From Prevotellaceae bacterium UBA4336 (lineage in GTDB: Bacteria; Bacteroidota; Bacteroidia; Bacteroidales; Bacteroidaceae), in contig DGTM01000046.1 in assembly GCA_002394305.1 (NCBI GenBank), positions 46,846-68,922 on the forward strand: a stretch of DNA of 22,077 nucleotides. Direction: 5' to 3'. Both the position numbers and the translations under genes were made by a program. This document shows, in pieces, positions 13,978-21,793 of the stretch. Position 1 is the stretch's first letter. Every line of letters begins with the position of its first letter. Under the pieces are notes generated by a model. That model worked only from the letters and a program-made list of their open reading frames with translations, was not told the origin of the DNA and did not search any database.

Positions 13978-14087
13978 CCCAGGGCGCTTATTCTGGAAGC
14001 GCCTAGCGCTTATTCCGGAAGACCCTAGCTCTTATTCCGGAAGAGCCTAGCTCTTATTTCGGAAGAGCCTAGCTCTTATTTCGGAAG
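13978..14087. repeat. 22-bp tandem minisatellite, array 2 (five units)
   Basis: Five 22-bp units start at 13978, 14000, 14022, 14044 and 14066. They share the core CTTATTCCGGAAG (variants TTCTGG and TTTCGG) with array 1. The last two units are identical and the first is most divergent. The array lies between the convergent EEP-hydrolase and comEC genes, directly 3' of comEC. A partial unit (AGCATGC) ends it. Confidence 0.95.
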
Positions 14088-14117
14088 AGCATGCGTGTGT
14101 TTTCTTTGCCGCGTGCG

Positions 14118-15254
14118 TCATCTGGTGCGGAGGCGTACGATGGCAATCATCAAGGCACCGTAAGTGAGTGCCACCCAAATGCCATTCGGATAGAAGCCCG
14201 TCAGCGTTCCGCCGGGAATACTGCCCCCCAGGTCGACAACCTCCTGTTGCAGGGCTACCAGCAGGCTCAGCACTTGTCCCAACGGAGCAAGCGGCAAAAC
14301 CAACGCGGCGAGCGTCAGGTAGATGATGAGCGTGGTGAGCGGTATGAGCACGAGGCTGAACAGCGGAGCAAGCAGCGGCAGCTGGTGGAAGTAGTAGAGC
14401 GTCAGCGGCATCGTACCAAGTTGGGCGATGCACGACACCGCCAGCATCCTAAGGGCCCACGGCAGTTTCGGAAAACTTTCCGACAGCGGTCCCCAAAGCG
14501 CGATGATGAAGAAAACGGCGCTGAAGGACAGCTGGAAGCTGATGCTGAACAGAGCCGTGGGGGACACCAGCAGGATGATGATGGCGCTCAGGGCCAGCGG
14601 GTGCAGAGGGTCGGTCGTGTATTGCCGAAGCCATGCGACGGTGAAGACCGACAGCATGATGGCAGCCCTGACCAGCGAGACGGGCTTGCCTGCCACCAGC
14701 GTGTAGCTCCACAGGAGGAGCAGGATGAGTGGCAAGGCATGCCATCGCCAACGGCTAAGGCGCACCCATCGGATGAGGACGAGATACAGCAACCCATAGA
14801 TGATGCCCAGATGCATGCCGCTCAGCGCCAGCAGATGGCTGGCCCCGGCGCGGGCATAGGCCTGGCGTGTCTCGCGCGTCAGTCCATCCTTTTTCCCAAG
14901 GACCAATGCCGAGCAGAGGACACGGGCGCTCGGGGTGAGATGCGCCCCCTCGAGCCTGCCAGCCAAAGCGTCCTGTATCCGGCCAGCCTTCTGCAACGCC
15001 CTCTCCGCGAAAGCACATTGCCCCTGCGGCCAGCCGCTCGTCTCCTGATACACATAAGCCCTGCTGCACCCGATGAGCAGCCATACGGCAATCGTCAGCA
15101 CATCGTGCAGATGGCTGGATTTGCGCAGCAGCAGGCAAGCCACGACGGCTGCCGCAAGCAGAGGCAGATAGCAGGGTAGGGGAAACAGCAGACCGACAGC
15201 CGTGCCCGCCGCCAACAGAGCGGCGCACCAAAGCACCAGATGCTGTACAATCAT
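14118..15254 (-). CDS. comEC: ComEC/Rec2-family competence membrane protein (channel domain only)
   Basis: The product is a 378-aa polytopic inner-membrane protein. It contains the ComEC signature LVLGKKDGLTRETRQAYARA followed by GASHLLALSGMHLGIIYGLL, and then a long series of hydrophobic helices. In transforming bacteria ComEC forms the channel that brings single-stranded DNA into the cytoplasm. Only a short N-terminal region and the competence domain are present; the C-terminal metallo-beta-lactamase-like domain of long ComECs is absent. The frame opens further at 15350 but would overrun rpe, so the Met at 15254 is used. That leaves a 25-bp gap after rpe in the same direction, an arrangement common in Bacteroidota. 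Confidence 0.88.
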   Translation of the reverse strand: MIVQHLVLWCAALLAAGTAVGLLFPLPCYLPLLAAAVVACLLLRKSSHLHDVLTIAVWLLIGCSRAYVYQETSGWPQGQCAFAERALQKAGRIQDALAGRLEGAHLTPSARVLCSALVLGKKDGLTRETRQAYARAGASHLLALSGMHLGIIYGLLYLVLIRWVRLSRWRWHALPLILLLLWSYTLVAGKPVSLVRAAIMLSVFTVAWLRQYTTDPLHPLALSAIIILLVSPTALFSISFQLSFSAVFFIIALWGPLSESFPKLPWALRMLAVSCIAQLGTMPLTLYYFHQLPLLAPLFSLVLIPLTTLIIYLTLAALVLPLAPLGQVLSLLVALQQEVVDLGGSIPGGTLTGFYPNGIWVALTYGALMIAIVRLRTR

Positions 15255-15279
15255 AGCACGGACGAGACGGCGAGAACCC

Positions 15280-15930
15280 TCAGAGCGCAGACAGAGCTTC
15301 GCAAGCCTTGAGCGGGTCGGGAGCAGAGAAGATGTAGCTGCCGGCCACAAGCACGTCGGCGCCGACTGCCTTCAGCTGGCGTCCCGTCTCCAGGTTCACG
15401 CCGCCGTCCACCTCGATGAGTGCCTTGCTGCCGGTGCGGTCCAGCAGCTGGCGCAGCTGCCTCACCTTCTCCAAGGTGTGCGGGATGAACTTCTGGCCGC
15501 CGAAGCCCGGGTTGACACTCATCAGCAAGACCAGGTCGACGTCGGCAGCAATGTCCTCCAGCACCGAGACGGGTGTGGCCGGATTGAGCGTCACGCCAGC
15601 CTTCATGCCGGCTTCGTGAATCTGCCCCACCACACGGTGCAGGTGCGGACAGACCTCGTAGTGCACGTTCATCAGGTAGGCCCCGAGAGCCTTCACCTCG
15701 CCCACGAACTTCTCGGGCTGAACAATCATCAGGTGCACGTCCAGCGGCTTGCAGCAGATGCGAGCCACGTGTCTGAGCACGGGAAACCCGAAGGAGATGT
15801 TCGGCACGAACACCCCGTCCATGATGTCGATGTGGAGCCAGTCGGCAGAGCTCTGGTTGAACCACTTCATCTCCGCCTCGAGATTGGCGAAGTTGGCAGA
15901 GAGCAAGGAGGGAGATACCATGTCAGGCAA
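15280..15930 (-). CDS. rpe: Ribulose-phosphate 3-epimerase
   Basis: The product is a 216-aa TIM-barrel enzyme that interconverts ribulose-5-phosphate and xylulose-5-phosphate in the pentose phosphate pathway. Motifs are intact: SPSLLSANF, LHIDIMDG (metal ligands His33/Asp35), LDVHLMI, MSVNPGFGGQKF (phosphate loop) and LIEVDGGVN (second catalytic Asp). Length is normal. Two Met codons (15930 and 15921) are possible starts; the longer is given. No exact TAnnTTTG is seen upstream. Confidence 0.96.
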   Translation of the reverse strand: MPDMVSPSLLSANFANLEAEMKWFNQSSADWLHIDIMDGVFVPNISFGFPVLRHVARICCKPLDVHLMIVQPEKFVGEVKALGAYLMNVHYEVCPHLHRVVGQIHEAGMKAGVTLNPATPVSVLEDIAADVDLVLLMSVNPGFGGQKFIPHTLEKVRQLRQLLDRTGSKALIEVDGGVNLETGRQLKAVGADVLVAGSYIFSAPDPLKACEALSAL

Positions 15931-16413
15931 GTGTTAGGCTATAGGGCTGAGGCCGGAAAGTACGTGCGAACTGACGTATTTTGGTCAGTACTACAGGGCT
16001 CGGCTGAAAAAAGGGTAGGGGTAATGTTTGTTCCATAGGCGCGATTTGTTTGGGTGGACAGTATTCGGTTTGCAGCAGGGTTTTGTTCCCTTCCTGTATT
16101 AAGAACGGAGAAGGCGCCCTAAATATTGTGAATCGCAACGTGGAAAAACACATTTTTCGCCAATTTAGATTTTTAAGAAATAGACGCCGGAGGACAAGCT
16201 TTTCCGCGCAGTCCCGATAAACACGGAGCAGATGGCCGTTTCGGTCGGTTCTGCGTGCCTTGGCTCTCCCTGTGGCGTTTTGCTAAAAAGTTTGAGACCC
16301 AGGGGAATACAGATTTGCAAGAGCCACGGCAGCGGTTCGCCGAGCCCTGTGATTTCATTGTTTGAAAAACAAAGCGTTATCTTCGCAGTCTTATTTTTGA
16401 GAGAGGGAAAATG
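15931..16413. other. Unassigned intergenic region between rpe and the dnaA promoter
   Basis: This stretch between the divergent rpe and dnaA genes holds no convincing gene. Short frames in it lack family features and coding character. No DnaA boxes of the TTATCCACA type are visible. A small inverted repeat (16358-16363 with 16367-16372, spacer GAA) and a second TAnnTTTG-like TATTTTTG (16392-16399) precede the dnaA promoter. Composition is mixed and less AT-rich than typical intergenic DNA here, so part may be repeat-derived. Confidence 0.5.
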
Positions 16414-16445
16414 TTTGGTCAAATGCAAAAAATGTGGTAATTTTG
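16414..16445 (+). promoter_or_regulatory. dnaA promoter (-33 and -7 elements)
   Basis: TTTG at 16414-16417 and TAATTTTG at 16438-16445 match the Bacteroidota -33 and -7 elements with a 20-bp spacer. It is the best-formed promoter in the window. The leader to the dnaA ATG would be about 90 nt. Confidence 0.75.
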
Positions 16446-16542
16446 CATTGTCTTTGCCAACACAGTCCAAGCTAAACAGAGGAGGACAAACGGCATCGCC
16501 AGCATATACATTATTATATATATTAAATAAGCACTTGCCAGC

Positions 16543-17943
16543 ATGACGGAAGAGCTACAGATATTATGGTCGCGTTGCATGGAAATGTTTCGCAGCAACG
16601 TGACCGAACAGCAATACCGGACTTGGTTTTCGCCCATGAAAATCAAGTCCTACGATGCTGACCGAAAGGAACTGACGGTCTTCATACCGTCCCAGTTCTT
16701 CTTCGAGTATCTGGAGGAGCACTTCCGCAGGCTGATACATATCACCATCGGGCGCTTCTTTGGTGCCGACGTCACTCTCTCCTATCTGGTGGAGGTGGCA
16801 GACAACGTGATGGTGAACCAGGAGAGTGACAACGCAGCCGTGCTTCCTGCCGCCACGTCCAGCCGCGAGGCCAACAAGTCGCCCGAGCTTGCTCAGGCCG
16901 TAGGTCCGGCCGACGACCTCGACTCGCAGCTTAACGAGCGCATGAGCTTCAGCAATTTCATCGAAGGCACCAGCAACAAGCTGCCCCGCAGCGTCGGGCA
17001 GGCCATTGCCGAACACCCCGAGCAGCAGACCTTCAACCCGCTCTTCATCTACGGCCCCAGCGGCGTGGGCAAGACGCACCTGGTGAATGCCATCGGCCTG
17101 CGCACCAAGGAGCTGCATCCCGAGAAACGTGTCCTCTATCTGAGTGCCCACCTCTTCATGGTGCAGTTCACCGATGCCCGCAACCGCAATGTCTTCAACG
17201 ACTTCATGCACTTCTACCAGAGCATCGACATGCTCATCGTCGACGATGTGCAGGAACTCGTCGGCATGAAAGGCACACAGAACGCCTTCTTCCACATCTT
17301 CAACCATCTCCGCCAGAACGGCAAGCAGATCATCATGACCTGCGACCGCCCGCCCGTTGCCCTGCAGGGGCTGGAGGACCGCCTCATCACGCGTTTCAAG
17401 AGCGGACTGATGGCCGAGATGGAGCGCCCGGAGGAAAGTCTGCGCCGCAACATCCTCCACAGCATCGTGAAGCACGACGGCCTGAACATCCCCGATGATG
17501 TGCTGGACTACATCTCCGGCAACGTCACCGGCAGCGTCCGCGAGCTGGAGGGTGTCATCCACAGCCTCCTGGCCTACTCCGTCGTCTACAGCAAGGATGT
17601 CGACCTTTCCTTTGCCCAGCGCATACTGGCCGGCCGTGTGAAGGTGGAGAAGAAAGCCATCACCATCGACCAAATCATCACCTGCACCTGCGAGTTCTTC
17701 AATGTCCGGGAAGAGGAGCTCTTCGGCAAGAGCCGCAAAGCCAACATCGTCATCGTGCGGCAGATGAGCATGTACCTTGCCCACAAGCACACGAAGCTCA
17801 CGACAGGCAAGATAGGAGCGTACGTGGGCAACCGCGACCATGCTACCGTGCTGCACGGCATCAAGACCATCGACGGACGGCTGAAGGTGGACAAAGAACT
17901 GCGTCAGCAGCTGAGCGAAATCGAAAAGATACTAATGAGCTAA
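16543..17943 (+). CDS. dnaA: Chromosomal replication initiator DnaA
   Basis: The product is 466 aa, the usual size for Bacteroidota. Domain I (LWSRCMEMFRSNVTEQQYRTWF) is at the N-terminus, and a low-complexity linker covers roughly residues 90-130. The AAA+ domain has Walker A GPSGVGKT (171-178), Walker B LIVDDVQ (about 231-237) and sensor 2 GSVRELEG. Domain IV carries the DNA-binding signature VGNRDHATV (from residue 428). DnaA binds oriC and opens it to start replication. The stop is 7 bp before the nitroreductase-fusion gene, so they are probably cotranscribed. No origin is visible next to the gene. Confidence 0.98.
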   Translation: MTEELQILWSRCMEMFRSNVTEQQYRTWFSPMKIKSYDADRKELTVFIPSQFFFEYLEEHFRRLIHITIGRFFGADVTLSYLVEVADNVMVNQESDNAAVLPAATSSREANKSPELAQAVGPADDLDSQLNERMSFSNFIEGTSNKLPRSVGQAIAEHPEQQTFNPLFIYGPSGVGKTHLVNAIGLRTKELHPEKRVLYLSAHLFMVQFTDARNRNVFNDFMHFYQSIDMLIVDDVQELVGMKGTQNAFFHIFNHLRQNGKQIIMTCDRPPVALQGLEDRLITRFKSGLMAEMERPEESLRRNILHSIVKHDGLNIPDDVLDYISGNVTGSVRELEGVIHSLLAYSVVYSKDVDLSFAQRILAGRVKVEKKAITIDQIITCTCEFFNVREEELFGKSRKANIVIVRQMSMYLAHKHTKLTTGKIGAYVGNRDHATVLHGIKTIDGRLKVDKELRQQLSEIEKILMS

Positions 17944-17950
17944 TACGACT

Positions 17951-19198
17951 ATGGACATCAGGCACCGGCGAACCATCCGCAAGTACACTCAGCAGCCCGT
18001 CAGCGACGAGCTGCTGAATCGTCTGATAGAAGACGCCTCGCGCACTCAGACGATGGGCAATCTGCAGCTATACAGCGTCGTCGTGACGCGCTCGGCCGCT
18101 ATGAAGGAACTGCTGGCCCCGGCCCATTTCTGCCAGCCGATGGTGACGCAGGCTCCCGTCGTGCTGACCGTCTGTGCCGACTTCCGCCGCACCACCGACT
18201 GGTGCCTGCAGCGCCAGGCTGCTCCGGGCTACGATAATGCCCTGAGCTTCCTCAATGCTGCCACGGATGCCCTGCTCTTCACACAGACATTCTGCTGCCT
18301 GGCCGAAGAAGAGGGACTCGGCATCTGTTTCCTCGGCACGACCGTCTATCAGCCGCAGGCCATTATTGCCGCCCTGGAGCTGCCCGAGCTTGTCTTCCCC
18401 GTTGCAACCCTTACCGTCGGCTGGCCGGCCGAACAGCCCGAGCAGACCGACCGCCTGCCGCTTCAGGCCATCGTGCACCAGGAGACATACAGCCCCTTTA
18501 CGCCGGAACGCATCGATGCCTGCTACGCCCGTCGCGAGTCGCTGCCCGAGAACAAGCACTTCGTGCAGATTAATAACAAGGAGACGTTGGCACAGGTCTT
18601 TACCGACATTCGTTATACGCGGAAGGACAATGAAGCGATGTCCGAGGGCCTCCTTGCGGCGCTGACCGGCCAGAAGTTCCTGCAGGAGGGCGCGATGCAG
18701 GGAAGCACCCCGACCGTTGTCGAGCGTCGGCCTGATGTGCTGGAGTGCGACGTGGTGCGCTTCCAGAACAAAAAGGAGAAGTGGGTGGCGTTTGTCGGCC
18801 TGCTCGACGATGCTCCCTACGAGATATTCACCGGCCTGCAGGACGACGACGAGGGCATAGCCATCCCGAAGAGCGTGCAGAAGGGATTCATCGTGAAGCA
18901 CTACGACCGCGACGGCCAGAAGCGCTACGACTTCCAGTTCGTCAACAAACGCGGCTACAAGACAACAATCGAGGGGCTGAGCGAACGCTTCAATCCCGAG
19001 TACTGGGACTATGCCAAGCTCATCAGCGGCGTCCTGCGCTACCGCATGCCTATCGACCACGTTATCCGCCTCATATCTTCCCTCCAACTGGAGAACGACA
19101 CGATAAATTCATGGACCGCCGGTGTGGCCCGCGTGCTGAAGAAGTACCTCCCCGATGCACAGCAGCTTCCCGAGGAAGAGGATACGGAGGAGAAATGA
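17951..19198 (+). CDS. Nitroreductase fused to a C-terminal fragment of B12-dependent ribonucleotide reductase
   Basis: The product is 415 aa. Residues 1-244 are a complete-looking nitroreductase (FMN-dependent NAD(P)H oxidoreductase): HRRTIRKYTQQPV at the N-terminus, a CFLG-containing core and a usual-looking end near GQKFL. Residues about 248-400 match what I know as the C-terminal part of Bacteroidota adenosylcobalamin-dependent ribonucleotide reductase (NrdJ): GSTPTVVER, DVVRFQNKKEKWVAFVGLL, PYEIFTGL, KRGYKTTIEGLSE, NPEYWDYAKLISGVLRYRMP. The catalytic barrel of NrdJ and the usual C-terminal zinc-ribbon Cys motif are absent. Since nrdJ often follows this nitroreductase gene, the fusion looks like an in-frame deletion scar. 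The stop overlaps the folB start (ATGA). The tail may be inert. Confidence 0.85.
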   Translation: MDIRHRRTIRKYTQQPVSDELLNRLIEDASRTQTMGNLQLYSVVVTRSAAMKELLAPAHFCQPMVTQAPVVLTVCADFRRTTDWCLQRQAAPGYDNALSFLNAATDALLFTQTFCCLAEEEGLGICFLGTTVYQPQAIIAALELPELVFPVATLTVGWPAEQPEQTDRLPLQAIVHQETYSPFTPERIDACYARRESLPENKHFVQINNKETLAQVFTDIRYTRKDNEAMSEGLLAALTGQKFLQEGAMQGSTPTVVERRPDVLECDVVRFQNKKEKWVAFVGLLDDAPYEIFTGLQDDDEGIAIPKSVQKGFIVKHYDRDGQKRYDFQFVNKRGYKTTIEGLSERFNPEYWDYAKLISGVLRYRMPIDHVIRLISSLQLENDTINSWTAGVARVLKKYLPDAQQLPEEEDTEEK

Positions 19199-19557
19199 AC
19201 TTCTGCATCACCATCGACCGCCTCAAGCTCCATGCCTTCCACGGTGCCTTGCCGCAGGAGAGGACTGTCGGGGCGGACTTCTACGTCTCCCTTTCTGCCC
19301 GGACGGAAGTGGAGTCTTCCGCCTGGCAGCATGACCTTCTGGAGGGTACGACGAACTATGCAGACATCGTCGCTATTGTCCGGCGCGAGATGGCTGTCCC
19401 GTCCAATCTTTTGGAGCATGTTGCGGCCAGAATTGCCTCGTCCGTCCTTGCCGAGTGCCCCGCTGTTTCTTCCGTTTCCGTTACTTTGGAGAAGGAGAAC
19501 CCGCCGCTTGGCGTCCTTTGTCGGGGTGTAGGCGTCAAAATCGAACAATCAAGATAA
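19195..19557 (+). CDS. folB: Dihydroneopterin aldolase
   Basis: The product is a 120-aa enzyme of folate synthesis that cleaves dihydroneopterin to 6-hydroxymethyl-dihydropterin and glycolaldehyde. LKLHAFHGALPQERTVGADF is the family signature with the conserved Glu22. TTNYADI, LLEHVAARIA and the C-terminal TLEKENPP (conserved Lys) follow. Length is standard. The ATG overlaps the stop of the upstream fusion gene by four bases, so translation is likely coupled and folB is read from the dnaA-side operon. Confidence 0.95.
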   Translation: MNFCITIDRLKLHAFHGALPQERTVGADFYVSLSARTEVESSAWQHDLLEGTTNYADIVAIVRREMAVPSNLLEHVAARIASSVLAECPAVSSVSVTLEKENPPLGVLCRGVGVKIEQSR

Positions 19558-19575
19558 GTTTTTTGCCTTGCAGGG

Positions 19576-19608
19576 GCGCAAAGTGAATCTTTTTTTGTAT
19601 CTTTGCGC
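19576..19608. promoter_or_regulatory. Inverted repeat overlapping the oadG -7 promoter element
   Basis: GCGCAAAG at 19576-19583 and its exact complement CTTTGCGC at 19601-19608 flank a 17-nt spacer containing a T7 run. The right arm overlaps the perfect -7 box TATCTTTG (19598-19605) 30 nt before the oadG ATG. It could be an operator, or a folB terminator joined to the oad promoter. Confidence 0.65.
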
Positions 19609-19634
19609 AAAATTTATTTATCAAGGTAAAGGAA

Positions 19635-19889
19635 ATGGATAATATTGGATTAGGTGTTCAACTGATGATTGTCGGGATGAGTACCGTCTTCTTGATTCTC
19701 CTCATTGTGATATGGGGCGGAAAGTTACTCATCAATGTGGTCAACAAAGTGGCGCCGGAGGAGGTGGTTCCCGCCAAGGGGACGAAAGCTCCCGAGGCTG
19801 TGGACGGCAGCACAATGGCTGTGCTTCAGCAGGTGGTGAGCCAGATAACGGGAGGCAAAGGCCATGTGGCTTCTGCCAAGAGAATATAG
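19635..19889 (+). CDS. oadG: Sodium-pumping decarboxylase gamma subunit (OadG family)
   Basis: The product is an 84-aa membrane protein. One N-terminal transmembrane helix (about residues 8-30, QLMIVGMSTVFLILLIVIWGG) is followed by a short soluble tail rich in Ala, Pro and Val. This is the layout of OadG/MmdD gamma subunits, which anchor and stabilise the decarboxylase alpha and beta subunits. It is first in the operon, 55 bp before oadA. Gamma subunits of oxaloacetate- and methylmalonyl-CoA-type pumps cannot be told apart from this sequence; the neighbouring carboxyltransferase points to oxaloacetate/pyruvate. Confidence 0.9.
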   Translation: MDNIGLGVQLMIVGMSTVFLILLIVIWGGKLLINVVNKVAPEEVVPAKGTKAPEAVDGSTMAVLQQVVSQITGGKGHVASAKRI

Positions 19890-19944
19890 AAGTTATAACT
19901 CCAAGTAAACATTGAAATAATCAGCAGCTTTTCAAGATAACACG

Positions 19945-21777
19945 ATGAAGAAAGAAGTAAAGTTCAGTCTGGTCTTTCGTGATATGTGGCAGAGTGCAGG
20001 CAAGTACCAGCCCCGCGTCGACCAGCTTGTAAAGGTCGCTCCGGCCATCATTCGCATGGGATGTTTCGACCGAGTAGAAACAAATGGCGGTGGCTTCGAG
20101 CAGGTCAACCTGCTCTACGGCGAGAACCCCAACATAAGTGTCCGCCAATGGACAAAGCCTTTCCACGAGGCAGGCATACAGACCCACATGCTCGACCGTG
20201 CCCTCAACGGCCTCCGCATGAGTCCCGTCCCCAAGGACGTGCGCAAGCTCTTCTATAAGGTAAAGAAGGCTCAGGGCACCGACATCACCCGTATCTTCTG
20301 CGGCCTCAACGACACCCGCAATGTCATACCCTCCATCCACTATGCCAAGGAGGCAGGCATGATAGCACAGGCAAGCCTCTGCATCACCCACAGCCCCATC
20401 CATACCGTCGACTACTACGTCAACCTTGCCAAGACCTTCATCGACGCTGGAGCCGACGAGATCTGCCTCAAGGACATGGCCGGCATCGGTCGCCCCGTCA
20501 GCCTCGGCAAGATTGTGGCTGGCATCAAGGCATACAAGCAGGACATCGTCATCCAGTACCACAGCCACGCAGGCCCTGGCTTCTGCATGGCATCCATCCT
20601 CGAGGTCGCCAAGGCTGGCTGCGACTACATCGACACAGCCATGTCGCCCCTCTCCTGGGGCACAGGCCACGCCGACATCATCGCCGTGCAGGAGATGCTG
20701 AAGGACGCCGGATTCCAGGTCAAGGAGATTAACATGGAAGCCTACATGGAGGCACGCTCGCTCATCCAGGAGATGTACGACGACTTCCTGGGCTACTACA
20801 TCCCCAAGCTCAACCACATCAACAACTCGCTGCTCATCAAGCCCGGACTGCCCGGAGGCATGATGGGCTCGCTGATGACCGACCTGGAGGACAACCTCAA
20901 GAGCCTGAACAAGTGGAAGGCAAAGAACAACCAGCCCGAGCTCACCACCGACCAGCTCCTCGTCAAGCTCTTCGACGAGGTGGCATACGTCTGGCCCAAG
21001 GTCGGCTATCCCTGCCTCGTGACACCCTTCAGCCAGTACGTCAAGAACCTGGCCCTGATGAACGTCATCCAGATGGAGAAGGGTAAGGAACGCTGGAGCA
21101 TGATAGCCGACAACATCTGGGACATGATACTGGGCAAGAGCGGACAGCTCCCCGGTCCCGTGGCTCAGGAGCTGGTTGACATGGCGAAGGCCCAGGGACG
21201 CGAGTTTGAGACCAACGACCCCCAGAGCTACTATCCCGACAAGCTCGACGAGTTCCGCCAGGAGATGCAGCAGAATGGCTGGGAGCTGGGGCAGGACGAC
21301 GAAGAGCTCTTCGAGCTGGCTATGCACCCCGAGCAGTACCGCGCCTACAAGAGCGGCAAGGCCAAGGCCGACTTCGAGAAAGACCTCGCCGAGCGTAAGG
21401 CAAAGAAGAACGCTCCCGCCACCGGCGAAATGCCCAAGCAGATAAAGGTGAGCCTGAACGGACAGACCTACGAGGTGAACATCGCCTACGGCGACGAGGC
21501 ACCCGCAGCCACAGCCGCTGCCGCCGCTCCCGTGGCAGCCGGCCAAGGCACAGACCTCCTCGCTCCGCTGGAAGGCAAGTTCTACCTGACGAAGGACAAC
21601 AGCGAGACACCCCGTAAGGTGGGCGATGCCGTGAAGGAAGGCGACGTGCTCGGCTACATCGAGGCCATGAAGACCTTCAACGCCATCCGCGCCGACAAGG
21701 CAGGCACCATCACGGCCATTTTAGTGAACAGCGGCGATTCCGTAGAAGAGGATGACCCCATCATGAAGATTGCTTAA
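19945..21777 (+). CDS. oadA: Oxaloacetate decarboxylase alpha / pyruvate carboxylase subunit B-type carboxyltransferase
   Basis: The product is 610 aa. The N-terminal carboxyltransferase barrel has FRDMWQSA (metal Asp13; the family more often has DxHQS), the catalytic Lys in CLKDMAG (176) and metal ligands His206 and His208 in YHSHAGPG. A conserved carboxylase domain follows, then an Ala/Pro linker (TAAAAAPVAA). The C-terminal biotinyl domain has the biotin-accepting Lys576 in EAMKT. The enzyme transfers CO2 between oxaloacetate and biotin. With OadG and OadB it would couple decarboxylation to Na+ export. Confidence 0.94.
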   Translation: MKKEVKFSLVFRDMWQSAGKYQPRVDQLVKVAPAIIRMGCFDRVETNGGGFEQVNLLYGENPNISVRQWTKPFHEAGIQTHMLDRALNGLRMSPVPKDVRKLFYKVKKAQGTDITRIFCGLNDTRNVIPSIHYAKEAGMIAQASLCITHSPIHTVDYYVNLAKTFIDAGADEICLKDMAGIGRPVSLGKIVAGIKAYKQDIVIQYHSHAGPGFCMASILEVAKAGCDYIDTAMSPLSWGTGHADIIAVQEMLKDAGFQVKEINMEAYMEARSLIQEMYDDFLGYYIPKLNHINNSLLIKPGLPGGMMGSLMTDLEDNLKSLNKWKAKNNQPELTTDQLLVKLFDEVAYVWPKVGYPCLVTPFSQYVKNLALMNVIQMEKGKERWSMIADNIWDMILGKSGQLPGPVAQELVDMAKAQGREFETNDPQSYYPDKLDEFRQEMQQNGWELGQDDEELFELAMHPEQYRAYKSGKAKADFEKDLAERKAKKNAPATGEMPKQIKVSLNGQTYEVNIAYGDEAPAATAAAAAPVAAGQGTDLLAPLEGKFYLTKDNSETPRKVGDAVKEGDVLGYIEAMKTFNAIRADKAGTITAILVNSGDSVEEDDPIMKIA

Positions 21778-21793
21778 GCGAAAGAGGCCAGTT

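Noticed and set aside
14091..15179. 362-codon open frame on the plus strand
   Set aside because: It is antisense to comEC, with Arg/Gln-rich low-complexity content.
15923..16153. 76-codon minus-strand frame upstream of rpe (and similar frames at 16165-16546)
   Set aside because: No motifs, no coding character, no promoter, and it overlaps the rpe start.
15931..16542. Replication origin beside dnaA
   Set aside because: No DnaA-box cluster or AT-rich unwinding tract is visible; proximity to dnaA alone is not evidence in Bacteroidota.
19921..21546. 541-codon open frame on the minus strand
   Set aside because: It is antisense to oadA. The length is due to biased codon use on the sense strand.
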